Positions 1-7,414 of a stretch of DNA of 32,530 nucleotides are shown in pieces (within the stretch, counting starts at the first letter, position 1; every line of letters starts with the position of its first letter). Below the pieces are notes generated by a model. That model searched no databases, was not told the DNA's origin, and worked only from the letters and a program-made list of their open reading frames with translations. A program made the translations under genes and the position numbers. This stretch comes from Candidatus Aenigmatarchaeota archaeon (GTDB lineage Archaea > Aenigmatarchaeota > Aenigmatarchaeia > GW2011-AR5), in the NCBI GenBank assembly GCA_018304605.1, contig JAGVVU010000018.1:6278-38807 (forward strand). The letters run 5' to 3'.

Positions 1-822
1 CTCGCCTGCCCGCTCAGCCACCTCGCCGGCGACTCTTAGGAGGTCCAGCGCCCGCCTTGCGTCGCCGTGCTCTTGTGCCGCCAACGCCGCGCATTTGCTG
101 AGCACCGAGTCGCTGACTACGCCCGGTCTGAAGCCTTCAGTGGCCCGTTCCATGAGTATATCCCTCAACTGCACCGCGTTGTAGGGCTTGAAAAGTATCT
201 CTTCCTCGGAAAGTGATGATTTCACCCGCAAGTCAAGGTTGTCCCTGAATGAGAGGTCGTTGGTGATGCCGATTATGGTTATGTGGCTTTTCTTGAGTTC
301 CTGGTTGATCCTTGTCAGGTTATAGAGAAAGTCATCGCCAACCTTCTTGACCAAAGCATCAATCTCGTCAAGTATTATTATGAACGTCGACTGCTTGCTG
401 TCTACGCGCTCGAAGAAGCGCCTGTATAGCACATCGGTCGGCAACCCAGTGTCTGGCACGCATTCCCCCATCTCCTTTAGCAGCTGCGCAAACAACCTGT
501 ACTCGGTATCCGCCACTTTCTTCATCTTGCAGTTGATGTAAACAGACCTCAGGCTCTTGCCTGATTGCTTGACAATTTCCTGCAGGTGCGCTATGAGGAA
601 TTTCGTGCATATGGTCTTTCCAGTTCCGCACGTCCCGTAAACGAATATGTTGTTAGGGTAGTAGCCCTTCAGGACCGGAGCCAGTATCGACCCGATTTGT
701 TGCAGTTCCGCGTCCCTATGTGATATCTTCTGGGGTATGAAAGAAGAAGAAAGTGCCTTCTTGTCGTTGAATATGTCTTCCTGTTCTATGTAACGAGCAA
801 AAATATTCTCAGTTGCTAACAC
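1..822 (-). CDS. cdc6: Orc1/Cdc6 replication initiator, N-terminal 274 aa (runs off left edge)
   Basis: This AAA+ origin-recognition and helicase-loading ATPase is open to the first base of the window, so it is absent from the ORF track. Visible motifs are Walker A GTCGTGKT (residues 63-70), Walker B IIILDEID (148-155), sensor 1 GITND (about 185-189) and sensor 2 HGDARRALDLLR (about 252-263). The C-terminal winged-helix DNA-binding domain lies outside the window. The start is GTG at 822, chosen because GGGGTGGTG lies just upstream on the minus strand and no ATG fits the conserved N-terminus. The gene reads away from a 375-base AT-rich intergenic region, the usual place for an archaeal origin. 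The family call is secure; the start codon is likely. Confidence 0.95.
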   Translation of the reverse strand, partial: MLATENIFARYIEQEDIFNDKKALSSSFIPQKISHRDAELQQIGSILAPVLKGYYPNNIFVYGTCGTGKTICTKFLIAHLQEIVKQSGKSLRSVYINCKMKKVADTEYRLFAQLLKEMGECVPDTGLPTDVLYRRFFERVDSKQSTFIIILDEIDALVKKVGDDFLYNLTRINQELKKSHITIIGITNDLSFRDNLDLRVKSSLSEEEILFKPYNAVQLRDILMERATEGFRPGVVSDSVLSKCAALAAQEHGDARRALDLLRVAGEVAERAGE

Positions 823-838
823 GCTGATACCACCACCC

Positions 839-852
839 CTTCGAATGGAAAC
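839..852 (+). other. ORB-like word upstream of cdc6
   Basis: CTTCGAATGGAAAC matches 12 of 14 positions of the archaeal mini-ORB core CTTCCAGTGGAAAC, and a C-run abuts it (a G-run on the other strand). It lies just upstream of the cdc6 start. ORB elements are known binding sites of Orc1/Cdc6. I find only one convincing copy, so this could be chance. Confidence 0.3.
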
Positions 853-954
853 CAGTATATGCTGAAAAATTTCCATACGTTGAACAACGCCTCATTATGC
901 CTTCGTCATCATACAATTTGCGTCGTACGCCGTAACCATCATTTCATTTGGAGA

Positions 955-965
955 GTATATAAAAC
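955..965. promoter_or_regulatory. TATA box in the cdc6 upstream region
   Basis: GTATATAAAAC is a good archaeal TATA box that can be read on either strand. Read on minus it would start cdc6 mRNA near 930, giving a leader of about 110 bases. Read on plus it would start an RNA near 985, just before the hairpin at 1021-1088. It is the best TATA in the 823-1197 gap. The gap also holds the palindrome AACATATGTT at 978-987. Confidence 0.5.
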
Positions 966-1020
966 TTTTCCATCTTGAACATATGTTTTCATTGTTCTAG
1001 TTTTCAAGACATTAAACACC

Positions 1021-1088
1021 CCTACATTTCTTATGGAAGTCTAAGTTGAGTTCTTTTCCTAGTATAAGACTGTTATAGGAAGTGTAGG
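1021..1088 (+). ncRNA. Long imperfect hairpin, candidate structured RNA
   Basis: CCTACATTTCTTATGG-AGTCT (1021-1042) can pair with AGACT-GTTATAGGAAGTGTAGG (1067-1088). Of 22 stem positions 21 pair in plus-strand RNA, four as G-U, with one A-G mismatch and a 24-nt loop. On the minus strand the G-U pairs become C-A mismatches, so the structure favours a plus-strand transcript. No protein is encoded here. The TATA-like box at 955-965 is at a suitable distance upstream. It could instead be a DNA cruciform or origin dyad. No RNA family was recognised. Confidence 0.3.
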
Positions 1089-1197
1089 TAGTGTGTTTGC
1101 CGTAGGTTTTGACAAAAATTAAAAATATTTTCAATGTTTTACACAGGAAACATGGGGGTTGCTTAACGGTTACTACAACCAGAACCAAGAATGAAGC

Positions 1198-2835
1198 TTA
1201 CCTATAAAGTTTTTCAGCATAGTCCTTTACCATCCGGTGTGTGTTGAATATAGCACCGGTTTCCATGGCACCCACAGACATTTCTGTATTATCAGGACCA
1301 AGGCCCTCTAATAAAGAGTATATTTCCGATGCATCTACATCGTCATTAGACTGCTCCCCACCAATAACCCACCCGTTCCTACCGTTAAAACCCTCAAGCC
1401 ACCACCCGTCCTGTGTACCGGCCTGAGGCACACCATTCAGGGCAGCGCACATCCCACTAGTTCCAGAAGCTTCAAGTGGTATCCTCGGTGTGTTGAGCCA
1501 TACATCGCTCCCGGATGCAAGGTATCGGCAGGTTTCCATGTTATAGTTTTCTACGAATACAGAAGGCATACCTTCACTGCTTAATTCTCCTGTATACCGT
1601 ATCACGCGAGACATCTCATCTTTGGCAGGTTCATTGTTTGGATGGGCTTTGCCGGCAAAAATAAGCTGGATTCCGTTTTTCCTTAGAACTTCCTTGAGCC
1701 TGCCCCTGTTTCTAAAAATAAGCTCAGGATTTTTGTACGAACTCCATCTCTGCCCGTCAAAATAAGACCCGTCAAACCGCCTCGCCCACGTAACCACGGG
1801 CCTGGAAGGGTCGATTGTAATACCATGTTTCTCCTGCAGGTACCGTGTCATCTCCTTTTTTGATGTCTCCCTGGCTGCTCTTATTTTTCTCCTGTCAATT
1901 GTCCCGGCGTTCGCAAGCAGTGAAGGGTCGTCTCTCCACCCGGGCAGGTCGCTGTCGTAAACCCCCCGGAAAGCGTCAGACGCCCATGTCGTATGGTGCA
2001 CGCCGTTTGTAACATAGTCAATATTGCGGTTGAACATGCGCGAGACTTCTCCATGCTTTCTTGAAACGGCATTAACGCGCCCGCTGCCGTTGAGCGCAAG
2101 CGTTGTCATGTTGAGAAAATCGTTTCCAGCGAAATCTCGTATATTGTGAGGCATTGTTCCGTTAAAGACACTATGGATCATGCCGTAATTGAAGCCGTCA
2201 TGCCCGGCAACCGGAGAATGGGTGGTGTAGACAGTACCCTGCCTTACTTTTTCTATACCCTCGCCACGCCTGAGACGTTCAGCAACCGCAAAGGCGGCAT
2301 GGCCTTCATTCAAATGCCACAGGCCTACGTCCTCCCCTACGGCCTCGAGCATCCTGACTCCGCCTATACCCAAGACAGTTTCCTGCAGGAGCCTCTCATA
2401 TTCGCCACCGAAATATATTCTTGATGTAATTCTTCTGTCGTAATCAGAGTTGTTGCATCCGCTCAATTCACTTGTATCCAGCAGATATACGCGGACGGCA
2501 CGCTTTCTGCCGTGCACATCGTATCTCCACGCGCCCACTTCAACATGGCGGTCATGCATGTCAATAGTAACTTTTTCAGGCTGCAGCGTCAGACCTTTCT
2601 CGCCGGGATCCCATCTCGGATATTCCTCCTGCTGTCTTCCGCCGACTATTCTCTGCGTAAAATAGCCCTCGGGGTAAAGAAAGGAAACAGCAACGAATTC
2701 GTAGGGGAATTCTTCATAGCTCAAGTCAGAAACAGACCTGGCAGTGTCGCCGGCCAAGCCGCCCAGTCCGCCGGAATACGTAGGAATACCGCTTTCCAGC
2801 ATTATCTCAGCAGTAAGATACGCCACAGTTTTCAT
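1198..2835 (-). CDS. Alpha-glucan phosphorylase homologue (GT35, short form) with the PLP lysine replaced by Cys
   Basis: The family cleaves alpha-1,4-glucans with phosphate to glucose-1-phosphate, using PLP bound to a lysine. The 545-aa protein shows GGLGGLAGD (residues 22-30), HLNEGHAAF (174-182), THSPVAGHD (about 205-212), FAGKAHP (393-399) and PLEASGTSGM (453-462), and ends with the family-typical RMVKDYAEKLYR. The residue after SGM, normally the Schiff-base lysine, is Cys463 (codon TGC). An insertion (about DGSYFDGQRWS) lies between ARRF and the YK phosphate-site segment. The ATG at 2835 has GGAG upstream. Fold and family are clear. Classical phosphorylase activity is doubtful: it may be inactive, regulatory, or a PLP-independent transferase. 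Confidence 0.85.
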   Translation of the reverse strand: MKTVAYLTAEIMLESGIPTYSGGLGGLAGDTARSVSDLSYEEFPYEFVAVSFLYPEGYFTQRIVGGRQQEEYPRWDPGEKGLTLQPEKVTIDMHDRHVEVGAWRYDVHGRKRAVRVYLLDTSELSGCNNSDYDRRITSRIYFGGEYERLLQETVLGIGGVRMLEAVGEDVGLWHLNEGHAAFAVAERLRRGEGIEKVRQGTVYTTHSPVAGHDGFNYGMIHSVFNGTMPHNIRDFAGNDFLNMTTLALNGSGRVNAVSRKHGEVSRMFNRNIDYVTNGVHHTTWASDAFRGVYDSDLPGWRDDPSLLANAGTIDRRKIRAARETSKKEMTRYLQEKHGITIDPSRPVVTWARRFDGSYFDGQRWSSYKNPELIFRNRGRLKEVLRKNGIQLIFAGKAHPNNEPAKDEMSRVIRYTGELSSEGMPSVFVENYNMETCRYLASGSDVWLNTPRIPLEASGTSGMCAALNGVPQAGTQDGWWLEGFNGRNGWVIGGEQSNDDVDASEIYSLLEGLGPDNTEMSVGAMETGAIFNTHRMVKDYAEKLYR

Positions 2836-2922
2836 GAAGGTTCTCCATAGCCCTTCCTTAGAATTTGTCTGCCGCCAATAAAATACTTTATGTTCACACG
2901 CTCAGGCATGAAAAAGTATGAA

Positions 2923-3309
2923 CTAGACAAGTTCGAACTTGAAGCCATAATTTATGAGACCGCCGTGCCCGTCTTCATGCAGTTTTCTGAAGATTGACTT
3001 TACTTTCTGTCCGATTTCTATCTTTTTGTCCACGACGACACCGCTGATTACAGGTCCTTCGTCTAGTTTGACAAGCGCGACATTGTAAGGCGTGTTTCTC
3101 TCAAAACCAGAAGGACCAACATGAATCGTAGTATAACTAACTATTTCGCCGCGGCCGGAGAATGCAAAAGGCTGCAGATCATCATTGCCGCACTCGCATA
3201 CAAGCCGCGGGGGAAAATGCACTTGCCCGCACTTGCATGACGTGCCTACCATTGAGTATCTGTGCTTTGCCAGTCTCCACGACATCGGTACAGAACCCAT
3301 ATGCGGCAT
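2923..3309 (-). CDS. DUF35 zinc-ribbon/OB-fold protein of the thiolase-HMGCS complex
   Basis: The 128-aa protein has an N-terminal zinc ribbon (CKCGQVHFPPRLVCECG, about residues 25-41) followed by an OB-like fold with GRGEIVSYTTIHV. In archaea this family bridges acetoacetyl-CoA thiolase and HMG-CoA synthase and helps channel acetoacetyl-CoA. Here it is the last gene of an operon with both partners, which strongly supports that role. Both zinc knuckles are CxC rather than CxxC. The ATG at 3309 overlaps a TAA (TAATG) and has GAGG upstream. In-frame ATGs at 3300 and 3285 are alternative starts. Confidence 0.9.
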   Translation of the reverse strand: MPHMGSVPMSWRLAKHRYSMVGTSCKCGQVHFPPRLVCECGNDDLQPFAFSGRGEIVSYTTIHVGPSGFERNTPYNVALVKLDEGPVISGVVVDKKIEIGQKVKSIFRKLHEDGHGGLINYGFKFELV

Positions 3310-3311
3310 TA

Positions 3312-3619
3312 TTATTCAGCCTCGAATCCAGGACCAGTAAATGGAGTTTCTGACCCAGTAAGCATTCTCAATAAACCAATTGTAACTCTCTGTTTATCAA
3401 AATCAATGGGATACAATTCTTCTATCTCATTTAACCTATGCACGTAACCAGCCCGCCTCGTATTTCAGCAGGCACATTTCTATATTCCATGGTAATGTGA
3501 CTTTCTGTATGTGAACTATAGCTACCGAGCCAAAATTCATGTTCCCCCTCTTCTCTGATTGTTAAAACCTCACCAGGCTTTAATTTTAATGAGTCAATAA
3601 ATTCATAATTTATTGGCAT
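3312..3619 (-). pseudogene. Small unknown gene in the mevalonate operon, interrupted by a -1 frameshift
   Basis: The ORF track shows only the first 62 aa (MPINYEFIDSLKLKPGE...). Its ATG overlaps the thiolase stop as TAATG behind GGGTGAG. Near 3450 another frame stays open (AGYVHRLNEIEELYPIDFD...GPGFEAE) and stops at 3312-3314, directly in front of the DUF35 start. One extra G in the GGCGGGC run would join them into about 102 aa with typical operon spacing at both ends. This supports one gene broken by a single-base deletion or sequencing error. No family was recognised. It is acidic, soluble and without membrane segments. Confidence 0.6.
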
Positions 3620-4785
3620 TATCTCACCCTAGGCTCCTTTCCGAATATATTGACGACGGACGTGGCGCCGGATCCGCCTATGTTCAGGTTCAGTCCTATT
3701 TCCGCGCCGTTTATTGGGTTGAAGCAGTCACCCCTGAGCACGCGGACGATTTCTCCTATCTGTCTTATGCCCGTCGCGCCAACAGGATGCCCACACACCT
3801 TCAGGCCGCCGCTGGTGTTTGTCGGGATTTCGCCATTTAGGTCCATGGCGCCGCGCTCGACGAATTTTCCGCCTTTCCCTTTCTCGACAAAGCCAAGGTC
3901 CTCGAGCGCTATTATCTCGTTTATGGTAAAACAATCGTGGACTTCTGTAACGTTGATATCGGATGGGCGAAGCCCAGACGATTCGTAAGCTTTTTTTGCA
4001 GCCGCTTTCGTTGCGAGCAGTTCCGTGTAGGAGGCCCGGCTATGAAGCGCTATGGTGTCGCTTCCCTGCCCGCTTCCGAGAACATATACCGGCTGGACGT
4101 CGAGCGTTCTCGCCACATTTTCTGAAGCCAGCACGACAGCCGCAGCGCCGTCCGTGATGGGAGAGCAATCAAAAAGCCGGAGGGGGTCCGCAATGACTGC
4201 AGAATTCAACGCGTCCTCAAGCGTAATTGCCAACTGGAACTGCGCAAGCTTGTTCTTGAGGCCATTCTTGTGGTTGGTGACTGCCACGCTCGCCATCTGC
4301 TCACGCGTGGTGCCAAAATCATGCATATGTTTTCTTGCCATCAATGCGTAGAGTCCTGCAAATGTAAGGCCGATAGACGCTTCCCATTCCTGGTCGCCAG
4401 CCGCAGCCAAGGTAGTGAGCGCGCCGCTTCCGTGCACATCAGTCATCTTCTCCACGCCGACAACCAGTGCGACGTCGATGTCACCCGAAGCGATGGAGTG
4501 GTATGCCGAGCGGAAAGCAACGCTGCCCGAAGCGCACGCAGCCTCGCACCGGACAGCTGGAATTTTCATCTGCATGCTGTCTGCAAACAGTGCGCCAAGA
4601 TGTTCCTGCCCGACAAACCGTCCGGCAGACATGTTGCCGACGAACAAGCTCTGGACGGCATTTTTCTCGATCTTCGCATCTTTGATTGCGCCGAGTCCCG
4701 CTTCCGTGCCCAAGCTGCGCAGCGAGCGGTCCCAAAGCTCGCCAAATTTGCTTTGATAGCACCCAATAACTGCAACATTTCTCAT
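3619..4785 (-). CDS. Acetyl-CoA C-acetyltransferase (archaeal acetoacetyl-CoA thiolase)
   Basis: This enzyme condenses two acetyl-CoA to acetoacetyl-CoA, the first step of the mevalonate pathway. In the 388-aa sequence the nucleophilic Cys84 sits in CEAACASGS, with His283 in EVHDCFTINE and Cys331/His333 in KVCGHPVGATG. All thiolase catalytic residues are therefore present. The length is usual for the archaeal SCP2-thiolase-like group. ATG 4785 has GGTGA seven bases upstream. It sits in an operon between an unknown gene and a small broken gene, with HMG-CoA synthase upstream and DUF35 downstream. Confidence 0.95.
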   Translation of the reverse strand: MRNVAVIGCYQSKFGELWDRSLRSLGTEAGLGAIKDAKIEKNAVQSLFVGNMSAGRFVGQEHLGALFADSMQMKIPAVRCEAACASGSVAFRSAYHSIASGDIDVALVVGVEKMTDVHGSGALTTLAAAGDQEWEASIGLTFAGLYALMARKHMHDFGTTREQMASVAVTNHKNGLKNKLAQFQLAITLEDALNSAVIADPLRLFDCSPITDGAAAVVLASENVARTLDVQPVYVLGSGQGSDTIALHSRASYTELLATKAAAKKAYESSGLRPSDINVTEVHDCFTINEIIALEDLGFVEKGKGGKFVERGAMDLNGEIPTNTSGGLKVCGHPVGATGIRQIGEIVRVLRGDCFNPINGAEIGLNLNIGGSGATSVVNIFGKEPRVR

Positions 4786-4795
4786 CTTGATTCAC

Positions 4796-5182
4796 CTAAG
4801 CCGGTCTTTTTTCCGCAGGGAACTCTAAAACATTGAAACCTCTGGGATTCGCAGCCCTGTCAAGTATAAGCGGACCATCGCATAAACTTCTGTCCATAAA
4901 TATAGCATCCGGAAATTCCTCTCTGATGTAGCCGAATGCATTCCTGGCATTATTGCATCCCCTGTATCTGCATCCTCCGGTCCCGTTGGCCTCCAGATAA
5001 ATGTTAACTTTGTCCTGCAAGCCGCTGCTGTTGTCAGAAACAACAAGGACATTCCTGCCCCTCTTCAGCTCCGTTTCAAGCGCTTCATGGACGGCTTTTG
5101 GCGCGAAGTATTCTGATCCTAAAAGCTGGATCGCACAGCTCTGTCCCACGTCACTGTTTTCAATAATGTAAACATTCGTCAT
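4796..5182 (-). CDS. Unknown 128-aa protein between HMG-CoA synthase and thiolase
   Basis: The sequence starts MTNVYIIENSDVGQSCAIQLL and has alternating hydrophobic strands and helices, suggesting a small soluble alpha/beta fold. NVLVVSDNSSGLQDK and DAIFMDRSLCDGPLILDRA look like strand-loop segments. It has four Cys, with CRYRGC near residue 72, but no recognised metal site. The ATG at 5182 is two bases past the HMG-CoA synthase stop, and its own stop is 10 bases from the thiolase start, so it is cotranscribed with the pathway genes. I do not recognise a family. A receiver-like fold is possible but the acidic phosphorylation pocket is not evident. Confidence 0.8.
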   Translation of the reverse strand: MTNVYIIENSDVGQSCAIQLLGSEYFAPKAVHEALETELKRGRNVLVVSDNSSGLQDKVNIYLEANGTGGCRYRGCNNARNAFGYIREEFPDAIFMDRSLCDGPLILDRAANPRGFNVLEFPAEKRPA

Positions 5183-5184
5183 GT

Positions 5185-6225
5185 TTATCCCTTCAATTTC
5201 TTTCTTAATTTTACATAAGTCCCGTAGTCTATGTACTCTTTTTTCGCGATATAATCAGCAGTCTTCTTTGCCCTGTCCCTTCTCTCAAGGATTTTGTCCG
5301 TTACCGTCAGCGCAAAGGCATCGCCACCGGCTCCGCTTCCGTACGATGTCAGTAGTATTTTCTGCCCGGGCTTTGCTACGTCAAGCAGAGCAGCAAGCGC
5401 AAGCAGCGACGCGCCGGAATATGTGTTTCCTATCTTCATAACTACAAGTCCAGGCATCAGCTTCTCCTTTCCTATTCCAAGCATCCTAGCCGCGCGCAGC
5501 GGGAATTTTCCGTTCGGTGTATGGAAAGCGACAAGATCGAAATCGCTGAATTTCATGCCTGTTTTTTTCATGAGGCCGTTCGCCGCGCCGGTGAGGTGCT
5601 TGAAGTATGCAGGCTCGCCGGTGAAGCGCGAGCCGTGGCGCGGGAAGTCCTCGCCTTCCCGCCTCCAAAAGTCCGGGGTGTCAGTTGTATATGAGTACGT
5701 CGCATCTATCGTAGCCAGCGGGTCGCGTCCGATGACAAACGCCGCGCCTCCGGCAGATGCCGTGTATTCCAGCGCATCCCCCGGGCGGCCCTGTGACGTG
5801 TCCGCGCCTATTGCCATGCCATATTCCACGTCCCCGGCACGGACTAGCGCGCTGCAGACCTGCATAGCAGCTGTGCCGGCCTTGCACGCAAATTCAAAAT
5901 CAGCGACCATGACGTCGGGCACTGCGCCGATCGCTTCTGCAACGATAGTTCCCGAAGGCTTGACGGCGTAGGGGTGCGATTCGCTCCCGATATAGAGCGC
6001 GCCTATCTGGCTGCCTGGTATGCCTGCGCGCGCCAACGCATTCCTCGCAGCCTCAACAGAAATCGTTACAGTGTCTTCGTCATCGTCGGGGACGCTCTTC
6101 TCGTCCACAAGCAACCCGTCTTTGATGGCCTGTGCATTCCCGTTCCAGACCTTTGCTATCTCCTCGACCTTTATGCGGAATCTCGGCACGTATGCGCCGT
6201 AACCGACTATACCGACTGGTTGCAT
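5185..6225 (-). CDS. Hydroxymethylglutaryl-CoA synthase (archaeal type)
   Basis: It condenses acetyl-CoA with acetoacetyl-CoA to HMG-CoA in the cytosol. The 346-aa protein begins [20 protein letters not shown], as archaeal HMG-CoA synthases do. Visible catalytic residues are Glu82 in [11 protein letters not shown], Cys114 in FACKAGTAA and His235 in [10 protein letters not shown]. Length and motif spacing match the family. It is the first gene of the thiolase/DUF35 operon. The ATG at 6225 lacks a Shine-Dalgarno sequence but has CTTTAAAAATC 20-30 bases upstream, implying a leaderless mRNA. Confidence 0.95.
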   Translation of the reverse strand: MQPVGIVGYGAYVPRFRIKVEEIAKVWNGNAQAIKDGLLVDEKSVPDDDEDTVTISVEAARNALARAGIPGSQIGALYIGSESHPYAVKPSGTIVAEAIGAVPDVMVADFEFACKAGTAAMQVCSALVRAGDVEYGMAIGADTSQGRPGDALEYTASAGGAAFVIGRDPLATIDATYSYTTDTPDFWRREGEDFPRHGSRFTGEPAYFKHLTGAANGLMKKTGMKFSDFDLVAFHTPNGKFPLRAARMLGIGKEKLMPGLVVMKIGNTYSGASLLALAALLDVAKPGQKILLTSYGSGAGGDAFALTVTDKILERRDRAKKTADYIAKKEYIDYGTYVKLRKKLKG

Positions 6226-6244
6226 TTCGATAGTAATGTCGAAA

Positions 6245-6255
6245 GATTTTTAAAG
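6245..6255 (-). promoter_or_regulatory. TATA box of the mevalonate operon
   Basis: CTTTAAAAATC on the minus strand is centred about 25 bases upstream of the HMG-CoA synthase ATG. No ribosome-binding site intervenes, so transcription probably begins at or near the start codon. Confidence 0.6.
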
Positions 6256-6327
6256 AAGGTACTAGCCTGCCAAAAGAATTAGAAGTACATTATAACGCAT
6301 GAACAGGACATGAATAAGAAAAGATTT

Positions 6328-6514
6328 TTATTCCTCTATTTTCAAATAAATGACAGGACGTACAGGCAACGTACCGAATCCTTTTCCGACGTAGTACGCA
6401 TTGGATTCGCCATCAGGTCAAGCTATCCAAGCATTCGACAGAGTAACGGGCCACCAACTTCCCATCTAAACAGAACCGTCCGCCACGAAGCTCCGGTTTT
6501 CTTAATCCTTCCAT
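6328..6514 (-). pseudogene. Small unknown gene (about 61 aa) with a +1 frameshift
   Basis: Not in the ORF track. From ATG 6514 the frame reads MEGLRKPELRGGRFCLDGKLVARYSVECLDSLT and stops at TGA. The neighbouring frame reads DGESNAYYVGKGFGTLPVRPVIYLKIEE to a TAA at 6328-6330. Both halves look like normal protein, and skipping one base at ACC-TGA-T joins them. CTTAAAAAAG lies 22-31 bases upstream of the ATG, the same leaderless promoter layout as other genes here, which supports a real gene. Family unknown. The overlapping plus-strand ORF at 6310-6552 looks spurious. Confidence 0.5.
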
Positions 6515-6555
6515 TGCAGAAAAGATGCGTTCAATCTTTTTTAAGCACATAACCG

Positions 6556-7356
6556 CTAGACGTAAGCCTCGAGAAAAGCGGCGATTATTATCAGGACTTC
6601 TGCTATACCGAGGAAGATCACGGAGTCTATGAAGATCTTCTCGAAATGCCCCTTGAATTTCTCGCGTATTATGCCGACTGACAGCATGCCGCCCGCCAGC
6701 GCGGCGACAAAATACGCGCCTATCTCAGGCACGCCGTGCAGCGCTATGGAGCCTAGGCCGGCCGGCACTCCGAGCAAGTACGCGATTTCCGGAGAAACGC
6801 CGTCCCTTATGAAGGAGTTTATTCCGAAGCCGACATAAACAGCTATCACCGAGGCGTTCCACGTAAGTATGAAGATGGCCCCGGCCCCGAATATTGTCGA
6901 GAGTATGAACATGATGATAAGCACCTGCGTGTTGTTTATCAGGAACAGCGAGAAGTCCTCGCCCTCCGTTGCGTTTCCTGTTATCGTCTTCCCCTGTGAC
7001 TTGAACCAGTCTTCCTGCATCTCAAAAGCCGCCCGCGCGTTCGGGAAAAATACGTAAATAAAGCTGAGCGCGACTATGGTGCCGAGGAAGAAGGCACCCA
7101 TCACATAGAAGAGTTTTTTGTGCCTGGCAAGGATGTTCTTGTGCAGCTTGTAGTCCTTTTTCTCCTCGAGCTCGAAGATTTTCTGGAAGAGCGGCATGAA
7201 CATTATTGTTATGAGGCTGACGGCGAAGACAGAAGCCTGCGCGGGGAATATCTGCAGCGCAAAGGACACGCCAATGAACGAGAACATCACAGCGATGAAA
7301 AATACATCCCATGGCCTTTTCTCGGCTTTTTTTGGCCTTAGAAGGGACTCAAGCAT
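6556..7356 (-). CDS. SpoIIM/DUF95 family integral membrane protein
   Basis: The 266-aa protein has a cytosolic N-terminus rich in Lys and about six hydrophobic segments, including VFFIAVMFSFIGVSFALQIF and the family-typical LGVPAGLGSIALHGVPEIGAYFVAALAGG. The family is widespread in archaea; its role in membranes is poorly defined. The track starts at 7392, but I choose ATG 7356 (MLESLLRPKK) because TTTTATATTGG lies 20-30 bases upstream, inside the longer version. It is divergent from the gene at 7415, with which it appears to share that TATA element. Confidence 0.85.
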   Translation of the reverse strand: MLESLLRPKKAEKRPWDVFFIAVMFSFIGVSFALQIFPAQASVFAVSLITIMFMPLFQKIFELEEKKDYKLHKNILARHKKLFYVMGAFFLGTIVALSFIYVFFPNARAAFEMQEDWFKSQGKTITGNATEGEDFSLFLINNTQVLIIMFILSTIFGAGAIFILTWNASVIAVYVGFGINSFIRDGVSPEIAYLLGVPAGLGSIALHGVPEIGAYFVAALAGGMLSVGIIREKFKGHFEKIFIDSVIFLGIAEVLIIIAAFLEAYV

Positions 7357-7372
7357 ATTATTATCTGGTCCG

Positions 7373-7387
7373 CCAATATAAAAGTAG
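7373..7387. promoter_or_regulatory. Shared bidirectional TATA element
   Basis: CCAATATAAAAGTAG reads as a TATA box on both strands. On minus it is about 23 bases from the SpoIIM-family ATG at 7356; on plus about 35 bases from the ATG at 7415. No other TATA-like word lies in the 58-base gap, so one element may serve both genes. Confidence 0.45.
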
Positions 7388-7414
7388 CGCACAGGTCAAT
7401 TACAAGGCGATTTT

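Noticed and set aside
4270-4836. 188-aa plus-strand ORF
   Set aside because: Antisense to thiolase, Cys/His-rich random composition.
6310-6552. 80-aa plus-strand ORF
   Set aside because: Composition is not protein-like, and it overlaps a minus-strand frame with promoter and coherent peptide halves.
6226-6555. SRP RNA or RNase P RNA in the gap
   Set aside because: None of the conserved core sequences are visible; a small broken protein gene explains the region better.
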